Origin: Verrucomicrobiota bacterium
GTDB lineage: Bacteria; Verrucomicrobiota; Verrucomicrobiia; Methylacidiphilales; Verrucolacustridaceae
Assembly (NCBI GenBank): GCA_010025475.1
Contig: RGTE01000082.1
Span: forward strand, 1-5,048
DNA length: 5,048 bases
Direction: 5' to 3'
Positions within the stretch are counted from its first letter, which is position 1. The number at the start of each line of letters is the position of its first letter. The translations under genes and the position numbers were made by a program. The notes under the pieces were generated by a model, which saw nothing but the letters and a program-made list of their open reading frames with translations, was not told the DNA's origin and made no database searches. Positions 1-4,729 of the stretch are shown in pieces.

Positions 1-214
1 GCAGGAAATCCTGCTCAAGCAGGGCCTTTCCGGGGAAAATGCCAAGACCGTCAGCCAGTCGGTCCGTGGGTCGGGACTCAAGCTTCAGGCCGCCATCGAG
101 GGGGGCAAGGTCCGCGTCTCCGGCAAGAGCCGGGACGACCTGCAGGCCGCCATCGCCCACCTCAGGAAACTCGACATCCCCGCCGCGCTGTCCTTCAACA
201 ACTTTCGGGACTGA
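1..214 (+). CDS. yajQ: YajQ family (UPF0234) nucleotide-binding protein, C-terminal part
   Basis: The 5' end is cut by the window, and the visible frame starts at base 2 with 70 residues before TGA at 212-214. The reading contains VRGSGLKLQAAIEGGKVRVS, then GKSRDDLQAAI, and ends SFNNFRD. This closely matches the C-terminal half of E. coli YajQ, where GIKVQASIQGDKVRVTGKSR and a terminal F-K-NFRD occur. YajQ proteins are small cytosolic proteins of about 160 residues, and some members bind nucleotides, including cyclic di-GMP. The physiological role in this organism cannot be read from the sequence. The visible half covers the most conserved signature (GKSRDDLQ), which makes the family call strong. 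A paired-palindrome repeat begins about 8 bases after the stop. Confidence 0.93.
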   Translation, partial: QEILLKQGLSGENAKTVSQSVRGSGLKLQAAIEGGKVRVSGKSRDDLQAAIAHLRKLDIPAALSFNNFRD

Positions 215-221
215 AGATATT

Positions 222-306
222 GGTGGGGAGGGCTCGATGAGCCCGCCTCGCCCAAGGACTTAAATTCCCTCGTCCAATCAGGCGCCCTCATCGAGGGAGC
301 CCTACC
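222..306. repeat. Intergenic paired-palindrome element, divergent copy (copy 1)
   Basis: Two GC-rich hairpins face each other across an AT-richer spacer. The left hairpin pairs GGGCTC (230-235) with GAGCCC (239-244). The right hairpin pairs CCCTC (285-289) with GAGGG (293-297), extended by GGC/GCC outside one mismatch. The outer ends are GGTGGGGAGGG and, on the opposite strand, GGTAGGGCTCC, so the whole unit is roughly self-complementary. It shares 17 identical bases (AGCCCGCCTCGCCCAAG, 240-256) with the element at 1046-1062, so the two are copies of one family. It lies just after the yajQ stop and ahead of the next gene. It could fold in RNA and act at the 3' end of the yajQ transcript, but no T-run follows, so it is not a canonical intrinsic terminator. 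Confidence 0.75.
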
Positions 307-330
307 TAATCTTTAAATTTCCCGCTTACT

Positions 331-354
331 TAAACTTCAACTTCAACTTAAACT
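331..354. repeat. Short hexamer-phased AT-rich repeat (CTTCAA units)
   Basis: The leader between the palindromic repeat and the gene at 362 contains CTTCAA twice in tandem, flanked on both sides by TTAAACT-like sequence. The hexamer phasing resembles that of the GTTTAC repeat at 1900-1913, but the bases differ. It ends 7 bases before the start codon at 362. A role in transcription or translation of that gene is possible but not shown. Confidence 0.4.
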
Positions 355-361
355 GAGTTCT

Positions 362-1028
362 ATGCACAAACTCCTTCTCTTCCTGATTCTAGCCCTTCCT
401 GCGCTGGCGCAGGAGGAAACCGTCAAAAAGGCCGAGGCCGCCCCGGTGAACGACATCACTTGGCCCACCAAGTTGCCTGCCCAAGTTTACGTCATCCCGG
501 TGAAAGTGGATCCCTCCGCCGTGGCCGCGGCTCAAAAGAAGGAAGAGGGCGGCCTGCCCAAGGGCCCCTTCCGCAAGATGATGGAGGGGGATGACGACGA
601 CAAACAGGAGAAGCTCAAGGACCTCCAGACCGACATCACCAAAGGCCTTATCGACAAGCTTAAGGAGGAAGGTCTTCCCGCCCGCGACTTCTCCCGGGGC
701 CCCGCCCGCCGATGGCTGGAGGGTGGACACCCAGATTGTGGACCTCGATCCCAACAAGAAACTGATGAAGGAAAATCCCGAGGTCGGCATCCTGCTCACC
801 CTCTCCGATCCCAACAACTCGGGCGGAAAGCCGTTTCTCACGCTCGACAGCACCGCAAAGTCCAAGATGGCTCCCGGACCAGGGATCAGTCCCATGGCCA
901 AGGGCATGAACCTCTTCATGCAGGCCTCCGGCCTGCGCGATTCCATGCAGGTCTCGCGCCTCACCGGCCAGGCCGTCGACGAAATCGTCAAGGAGCTGAA
1001 AGACAAAAAGCTGCTCAAGGACGATTAG
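362..1028 (+). CDS. Secreted DUF4410-like protein with an internal frameshift
   Basis: ATG at 362 opens a Sec-type signal peptide: MHK, then a hydrophobic stretch LLLFLILALPALA, with likely cleavage after A16 before QEE. The protein should therefore be exported. The reading continues through QVYVIPVKVDP (41-51) and a charged helical part with ITKGLIDKLKEEGLPARDF (92-110). Coding sense then jumps to another frame, giving PPADGWRVDTQIVDLDPNKK and running to TAG at 1026-1028. Dropping one base from the run GGGGCCCC (696-703) joins both halves into one 221-residue protein. The pattern of V/I-rich strand, helix ending in GLPA, PADGW-V, then a strand with D-NK resembles DUF4410 proteins, a family of unknown function. 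That match is tentative. Without repair the first frame stays open to 1477, antisense to the next gene, which is an artefact. The break is either a sequencing or assembly indel in a G/C run or a genuine inactivating mutation. No Shine-Dalgarno sequence is visible. Confidence 0.7.
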
Positions 1029-1112
1029 GTAGGGCGGGCTGTCCCAGCCCGCCTCGCCCAAGATTGAGATTTCGATATTCTGCGAGGCGGCCTCGGAGCG
1101 GCCGCCCTACCT
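1027..1112. repeat. Intergenic paired-palindrome element, well-preserved copy (copy 2)
   Basis: Perfect 11-base terminal inverted repeats, AGGTAGGGCGG (1027-1037) and CCGCCCTACCT (1102-1112), bound the element. Inside, hairpin 1 pairs GGCGGGCT (1033-1040) with AGCCCGCC (1046-1053) over a 5-base loop. Hairpin 2 pairs GGCGGCC (1086-1092) with GGCCGCC (1100-1106) over a 7-base loop. The middle spacer (1054-1085) is less GC-rich. The architecture resembles REP/BIME elements: two facing palindromes, extragenic, directly at gene ends. It lies between two convergent genes, and its ends overlap the TAG stop codons of both. In RNA either hairpin could mark the 3' end of a transcript from either side, but no U-tract follows, so terminator function is inference. 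Confidence 0.85.
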
Positions 1113-1568
1113 TACCTTCGGCAACTGAATCTCGGGCTTGTCCTCCGGACTCCACGGATTTTTCTCAAACTTCCCTTCCTCCAACTTCCAGGCTGTCTCC
1201 CTCGCCAATTGCAGCATTGGCCCTATCTCCAGTCCCTCCCATTCCTCCCCGTACGGCGAAATATTCCTTTCCGCCAGCCTCAGAAGCCTGGCCGCAGGGT
1301 TCAGCCGTTTGCCGTGCACCCGATGGTTCGGATGCTCATGGTGTTTCCGCATATGGACAAAACCTCCGGCCAACTGGATCAGCCCTTGGTAAAAGGCGGC
1401 TGATTCCGCTCCCCGCCCCTGCTCGAGCCAGAGCGATTCCAGCACATCATGGGCCTCGTAATAGTCCCCTTGGTTGAAATGGTGAAAGTACGCGGCATAT
1501 CGGACGTCCCTTCCCCGAGGGTCCACCCCCTCCCAAAGCACCGAGATGCGGCTTGATTTTCCCGACAT
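1107..1568 (-). CDS. DUF309 domain-containing protein
   Basis: This is a 153-residue cytosolic protein. Residues 28-48 contain FNQGDYYEAHDVLESLW, with H40, E44 and W47. Residues 59-69 contain FYQGLIQLAGG, followed by the AARLLRLAE helix (92-100). This F-G-Y-EAH-LE-W then F-QGLIQLA pattern is the signature of the DUF309 (TTHA0068-like) helical family, whose biochemical role is not established. A histidine-rich insertion follows at 72-85, with six His in 14 residues. The tail is Pro- and charge-rich and ends LPKVR. The ATG at 1568 starts close to the conserved region, with no strong ribosome-binding site. The last Arg codon and the TAG stop lie inside the palindromic repeat at 1027-1112. The gene is convergent with the gene at 362 and divergent from the zinc-ribbon gene, with 73 bases between starts. 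Confidence 0.88.
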   Translation of the reverse strand: MSGKSSRISVLWEGVDPRGRDVRYAAYFHHFNQGDYYEAHDVLESLWLEQGRGAESAAFYQGLIQLAGGFVHMRKHHEHPNHRVHGKRLNPAARLLRLAERNISPYGEEWEGLEIGPMLQLARETAWKLEEGKFEKNPWSPEDKPEIQLPKVR

Positions 1569-1641
1569 TCCATCAACCTAAACCCGGCCAACTCCTTTTT
1601 GAAGCTCTTGCCGAACCCTTGGGGATCAGTAAGTTGCGCCC

Positions 1642-1869
1642 ATGGGAGCCAACCCGCCGGACCGCGCCAGCGCCGCAGCCAAGATTTTGGCCAAGCCTGC
1701 CGACTACAAGGTCTGCGAAGGCTGCGGTAGCATCGTCCTGAAAAAGGCCCTGCTCTGTCCCAACTGCCATGCCTACCGGTTCGACGAGTCCACCCCGCTT
1801 GTCATCAAGCAGGCAGAGTTGCTCGGTTCCCGTGACGCGGCGTCCGTCACGAAAGACGATTATAATTGA
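1642..1869 (+). CDS. Small zinc-ribbon protein of unknown function
   Basis: This is a 75-residue soluble protein with no signal peptide. It has two cysteine knuckles, CEGCG (C25, C28) and CPNCH (C39, C42), separated by ten residues. That spacing fits a compact zinc ribbon holding one Zn(II) through four cysteines. AYRFDES (44-50) follows, and an acidic, polar C-terminus ends in DDYN. The even use of codons and the CxxC pair make it a real gene despite its length. I associate this type of orphan zinc ribbon with Verrucomicrobiota genomes but cannot assign a function. Such ribbons often contact nucleic acid or a ribosomal or transcription partner. The ATG at 1642 is the only good start, and no ribosome-binding site precedes it. 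The gene diverges from DUF309. Confidence 0.8.
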   Translation: MGANPPDRASAAAKILAKPADYKVCEGCGSIVLKKALLCPNCHAYRFDESTPLVIKQAELLGSRDAASVTKDDYN

Positions 1870-1899
1870 TCGATCTGCACCGGGGAACGGACCGCGACT

Positions 1900-1972
1900 C
1901 GTTTACGTTTACGATTAGGTGTACGAGATCCGCCATCTGACCGCCCCGTAAACATAAACGGAATCGTAAACG
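1900..1972. repeat. AT-rich intergenic inverted repeat with hexamer GTTTAC units
   Basis: The left arm CGTTTACGTTTACG (1900-1913) is complementary to the right arm CGTAAACATAAACG (1947-1960) at 13 of 14 positions. A second register pairs CGTTTACGATT (1906-1916) with AATCGTAAACG (1962-1972) perfectly over 11 bases. The arms consist of tandem GTTTAC hexamers, clearly unlike the GC-rich coding sequence around them. The element fills most of the 130-base gap between the zinc-ribbon gene and mqnD. It could be a mobile-type dispersed repeat, a protein-binding array, or an RNA hairpin. It is a different family from the GC-palindromes at 222 and 1027. Confidence 0.7.
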
Positions 1973-1999
1973 AAAAGTGTTTGGCCGATATTTGGACGC

Positions 2000-2827
2000 A
2001 TGAAGCTCCTGCTGGGCCACTCCCCCGACGCCGACGATGCGTTCATGTTCTACGCCATGGCCAAGGGCCTGGTGAACCTGCGCGGCCACGAGTACGAGCA
2101 CGTTCTGCAGGACATCGAAACCCTCAACCGCCGCTGCCAAAAAGGGGAGCTCGATGTGTCCGCCGTTTCCTTCCACGCCTACACCACGATTGCAGACAAG
2201 TATGCGCTGCTTCCCTGCGGATCCAGCTTTGGGGACGGCTACGGCCCCTGCCTGGTGGCGAAAAAGAAATCCTCCCGCGAGGACCTCAAAAAGCTCAGGA
2301 TCGCCGTCCCTGGGCTGCTCACCAGCGCCTATCTGACGCTTCAGCTTTATCTGGGCCTGCCGCACGGAAAATTCCAGGCGGTGGTTGTCCCCTTCGACAA
2401 GATTCAGGAGGAAATCCTGGCCGACAAAGTCGACGCGGGTCTTCTCATCCACGAAGGCCAGCTCACCTACGCCGAAGAGGGTTTCATCCTCTGCGAAGAT
2501 CTGGGGAAATGGTGGGCTCAGGAAACCGGAGGCTTGCCGTTACCTCTGGGGGGTAACGTGGTCCGCCGAAACTTGGGCCCGGAAGTCATCGCCGCCGTCA
2601 CCGAAACTCTGCGGGAAAGCGTGAAGTACGGACTGGATCACCGGCAGGCCGGAGTCCGCCATGCCCTCCCGCTCAGTCGTGGCATGGATGAACAGCGGAC
2701 GGACAAGTTCATCGGCATGTACGTCAACGACCTGACCCTGGATTTCGGCACCCGCGGCCGCGCCGGGCTGGTGGAATTTTACGGACGCGCCCAAGCCGCC
2801 GGCCTGATTCGATCGAATCCCCTTTAA
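2000..2827 (+). CDS. mqnD: 1,4-dihydroxy-6-naphthoate synthase (menaquinone, futalosine pathway)
   Basis: MqnD converts cyclic dehypoxanthinylfutalosine to 1,4-dihydroxy-6-naphthoate in the futalosine route to menaquinone, in the cytosol. The protein has 275 residues, the usual size for the family, in a periplasmic-binding-protein-like two-lobe fold. Visible signatures are HSPDADDAFMFYAMAKG (7-23, the SPxPxDxFxFYA-type motif), LQDIETLNRR (36-45), SFHAY (57-61), CGSSFGDGYGP (73-83) and VPGLLTSAYL (103-112). The sequence then shows VDAGLLIHEGQLTY (144-157), WWAQETGGLPLPLGGNVVRR (171-190) and YVNDLTLDFG (241-250). H151 in the LIHE motif matches the proposed catalytic histidine. These blocks line up with Thermus MqnD in order and spacing, which separates it from the paralogue MqnA. 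ATG 2000 gives the motif at the usual distance from the N-terminus; only a weak GGA precedes it. No other mqn gene is in the window. The stop codon overlaps that of the convergent gene. Confidence 0.95.
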   Translation: MKLLLGHSPDADDAFMFYAMAKGLVNLRGHEYEHVLQDIETLNRRCQKGELDVSAVSFHAYTTIADKYALLPCGSSFGDGYGPCLVAKKKSSREDLKKLRIAVPGLLTSAYLTLQLYLGLPHGKFQAVVVPFDKIQEEILADKVDAGLLIHEGQLTYAEEGFILCEDLGKWWAQETGGLPLPLGGNVVRRNLGPEVIAAVTETLRESVKYGLDHRQAGVRHALPLSRGMDEQRTDKFIGMYVNDLTLDFGTRGRAGLVEFYGRAQAAGLIRSNPL

Positions 2828-4023
2828 TTTTTCAGGAGCCGGAGAAACTCCCCGATTTCCTCCCTGGTGTTGGAAAGATGGGGAGAAACGCGCAGTAGCA
2901 TTTTTCCCCCATGCTCCTTTCGCCAGGAAACGCGGATTTTCGCCGCCTCCATTCGTTCCTTGATCCGATTCCACCCGGACGACGGCTCCACCAGACTCGT
3001 GATGACCCGGTCTTCACCCTCCCCGCCATAAACGGCGAAACCCGCCCGGCGGGCCTCTTCCCTTACCTGCCGGGCCAGCGCAAGTGCGTGGTCCGAGACT
3101 TCCGGCAGTCCGATCGCTTCGAGCAGTTCCAAGGAGGCCCGCATCCCCTCGATACCGGGCAGATTGAGGCTTCCGGGTTCATATCGCCGTCCGCCGGACT
3201 CAAAGCGGATTTCACTTTGGGCCAAAAATTCCGGGCTCACCACGTTCCACGAACCCAGGAGCGGTGGCCGTAACCGCTCCCACGCGCGCTTCCGCACCAT
3301 CAACACACCTGCCCCGACCGGACCCAACATCCATTTATGGGCATCCGCCGCCAAAAAGTCCGCCTCCGCGAACGTGGCCGGCAAAACGCCCAGCGTCTGG
3401 ATTCCGTCGAGACAAAGCAGAATATTCCTTTTTTTCAGTTCCGGCCCGATCCCGGAAAGGTCCGGTCGATGGCCGCTGAGGTAGTGAGCGGTCGCCAGGC
3501 TGACCAGCCTGGTTTTCGGACCCGTCAAAGACCGGAGGTTCTCCCAGCGAATCGGTTCACCGGGATTTCTTTGGATCGGAACCGCCTGGACTCCTTTTCG
3601 CTGTAGTTCCTTCCAGGGATACACGTTCGCCGGGTAATCGAGCGGGTCGAAAATAACCTCATCGCCGGCCTTCCAATCGAGCCCCAGCGCCACCAACCCC
3701 AGTCCCAAGGCCGTCGGCCCCAGCAGGGAAACCTCCTCGGCATCACACCCGAGGAAACGGGCGGCCACGGCTCGGGTTTGGGCAACCCGTTTCCAGACAG
3801 CTTCACTTTCCTGCCGGCCGTCCGCAGCTTCAGCATTCCAGGCATCCATCGCCTCGCGGGCGGGACCCGTGATGGGGGCCACCGCCGCGTGGGCCAAAAA
3901 AATGCCCTCGCGGGTGACGGGAAAAAGCCGAGTCCGTTCTGGGGAAGACAAAATTTGGGTGAGTTTCAAAGGGTCAACCCCGTTTGGAAAAGCCTCGCCG
4001 AGGCGGCCGCCCCGGAATTCCAA
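2824..4023 (-). CDS. Class V aminotransferase-fold PLP enzyme (SufS/epimerase-like, no persulfide Cys)
   Basis: This is a fold-type I PLP enzyme of up to 399 residues. Visible features are LLGPTALGLGL (100-110, cofactor-phosphate loop), H180 in SLATAH, D206 in LCLDGIQTLG (contact to the PLP ring nitrogen), the Schiff-base lysine K230 in ADAHKWMLGPVGAG, YEPGSLNLPG (281-290), and the C-terminal R378/N385 in LLRVSPHLSNTREEI. These order it with cysteine desulfurase-like and isopenicillin N epimerase-like proteins. The mobile-loop cysteine expected before the final conserved Arg is absent: the region reads VSWRKEHGGKM, and the only cysteines are C93 and C204. A desulfurase role is therefore unlikely, and the substrate is unknown. 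The listed start is TTG at 4023, only 5 bases after the HNH stop, and its first 18 residues derive from a GC repeat-like stretch. TTG at 3969, giving MKLTQIL, is a credible alternative with GGGGTT upstream. Confidence 0.88.
   Translation of the reverse strand: MEFRGGRLGEAFPNGVDPLKLTQILSSPERTRLFPVTREGIFLAHAAVAPITGPAREAMDAWNAEAADGRQESEAVWKRVAQTRAVAARFLGCDAEEVSLLGPTALGLGLVALGLDWKAGDEVIFDPLDYPANVYPWKELQRKGVQAVPIQRNPGEPIRWENLRSLTGPKTRLVSLATAHYLSGHRPDLSGIGPELKKRNILLCLDGIQTLGVLPATFAEADFLAADAHKWMLGPVGAGVLMVRKRAWERLRPPLLGSWNVVSPEFLAQSEIRFESGGRRYEPGSLNLPGIEGMRASLELLEAIGLPEVSDHALALARQVREEARRAGFAVYGGEGEDRVITSLVEPSSGWNRIKERMEAAKIRVSWRKEHGGKMLLRVSPHLSNTREEIGEFLRLLKN
3992..4012. repeat. GC-palindrome fragment resembling the intergenic repeat
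   Basis: GCCTCG (3992-3997) and CGAGGC (3999-4004) form a tight palindrome followed by GGCCGCCCC. The 10-mer GCGGCCGCCC is shared with the right hairpin of the element at 1027-1112 (1098-1107). The stretch lies at the extreme 5' end of the aminotransferase-like frame, between the HNH stop and the alternative TTG start. It may be a degraded half-copy of the same repeat family, but the short match could also arise by chance in GC-rich DNA. Confidence 0.4.
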
Positions 4024-4028
4024 CGCCT

Positions 4029-4646
4029 TTAGTCGCTCAGCTCCACGTTCCAGTAGGCAAGGTCAAGGAAATGACGCCAAGTCTCCGGACCATTTCGGGA
4101 GATCTGCACGTTCAGGAAAGTCCTCAACTTGGGTCGCTTCGGCTTTTTGACCAGCTTCATGTTGGCCTCGTGGGGACGCCGGTTGCCCTTGCGGGTGTTG
4201 CAAGGGATGCAGGAGCAGACCACGTTTTCCCAGGTGGTGGTACCCCCCTGATCCCGCGGAATCACGTGGTCCAGATTGAGATCCTTCCGCTCCTTATTGT
4301 CTCCGCAATACTGGCAGGTAAAGGTATCCCGCTCGAACACGTTCTGCCGGGTCAGCTTGACCTCCTTCTTGGGAATCCGGTCGAAAAGCATCAGCACAAT
4401 CACCCGGGGGATGCGGATCCGGAAGCTGATGGTGTGGTAGGCATCATCCCCCTCGTAGCCTTGGCTGGCCTGCCGCCAACTCTGGAAATCAAAGGTCCGA
4501 AAATCCTGCCCATCCCCGTCCACCACCTGCGCATGCCCCATGTAAAGAAGGCTGAAGGCACGCCGCACGGAGCAGATGTGCACCGCCTGCCAGAAACGGT
4601 TCAGCACCAACACCCCTTGAGGCATGGCCAGTTCCATATCCTTCAT
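4029..4646 (-). CDS. HNH endonuclease family protein
   Basis: The 205-residue protein, numbered from ATG 4646, has a C-terminal HNH domain with zinc ligands. The order is FTCQYCG (C111, C114), LNLDHVIPRDQGG (D126, H127), W-ENVV (N141), and SCIPCNTRKG (C146, C149, N150). This is the full CxxC–DH–N–CxxCN arrangement of McrA-like (COG1403) HNH nucleases, where DH and N form the metal and catalytic site, so it looks active. The N-terminal part, VLVLNRFWQAVHICSVRRAF then LLYMGHAQVVD, is typical of a stand-alone bacterial HNH subgroup of unknown biological role. No methylase, restriction subunit, intron or phage gene is nearby, so I would not call it a restriction enzyme. An in-frame TTG at 4673 would add nine residues. 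ATG 4646 is preferred because homologues start near the VLVLN motif. It probably shares a transcript with the aminotransferase-like gene just downstream. Confidence 0.9.
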   Translation of the reverse strand: MKDMELAMPQGVLVLNRFWQAVHICSVRRAFSLLYMGHAQVVDGDGQDFRTFDFQSWRQASQGYEGDDAYHTISFRIRIPRVIVLMLFDRIPKKEVKLTRQNVFERDTFTCQYCGDNKERKDLNLDHVIPRDQGGTTTWENVVCSCIPCNTRKGNRRPHEANMKLVKKPKRPKLRTFLNVQISRNGPETWRHFLDLAYWNVELSD

Positions 4647-4690
4647 TTCTAGACGGGGAAAAGTTATCGTCAACGGCGGGTCATTTTCTC

Positions 4691-4719
4691 TTGATCGTGC
4701 GCTTTTTTACCCGCCTAAT
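4691..4719 (+). promoter_or_regulatory. Possible sigma70-type promoter for the gene at 4730
   Basis: TTGATC (4691-4696) lies 17 bases before CCTAAT (4714-4719). Each matches the -35 or -10 consensus at four of six positions. It sits in the gap between divergent genes. Transcription starting a few bases downstream would give an almost leaderless mRNA from GTG 4730, in keeping with the missing ribosome-binding site. The match is weak and unsupported by other evidence. Confidence 0.22.
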
Positions 4720-4729
4720 TTCCCTCCCA

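Noticed and set aside
594..604. A DDDDK run in the DUF4410-like protein that looks like an enterokinase tag or vector sequence.
   Set aside because: It lies in an acidic, charged natural stretch with no other vector or tag sequence nearby, so it is chance.
389..1018. A 209-codon minus-strand frame opposite the DUF4410-like gene.
   Set aside because: The sense strand carries a signal peptide and family-like pattern. The antisense product has no domain.
1054..1085. Possible intrinsic terminators at the GC hairpins of the repeats.
   Set aside because: Stems are strong, but no run of T follows on either strand, so a canonical Rho-independent terminator is not supported.
222..1112. The two similar repeats considered as a CRISPR array or as the ends of one transposon carrying the gene at 362.
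   Set aside because: There are only two divergent copies with no regular spacers. Each is itself a complete inverted pair, and the enclosed gene is not a transposase. Dispersed intergenic repeats fit better.
1029..1477. Continuation of the frame of ATG 362 beyond the frameshift to 1477, giving a 371-residue product.
   Set aside because: Past about 700 the sequence in this frame is Arg/Pro/Ser-rich and low in pattern. It crosses a repeat and runs antisense to DUF309. The neighbouring frame carries the real C-terminus.
1847..2452. A 201-codon minus-strand frame opposite the start of mqnD, crossing the GTTTAC repeat.
   Set aside because: It is antisense to the conserved MqnD motifs and reads through the repeat, so it is a GC-rich shadow frame.
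4029..4646. HNH gene as part of a restriction or anti-phage system.
   Set aside because: No methyltransferase, ATPase, helicase or other defence partner is in the window. Its neighbours are metabolic or unknown genes, and this subgroup commonly stands alone.
3984..4652. A 222-codon plus-strand frame opposite the HNH gene.
   Set aside because: It lies wholly antisense to a gene with an intact HNH motif set, and its composition mirrors that gene's codons in high-GC DNA. It has no recognisable domain.
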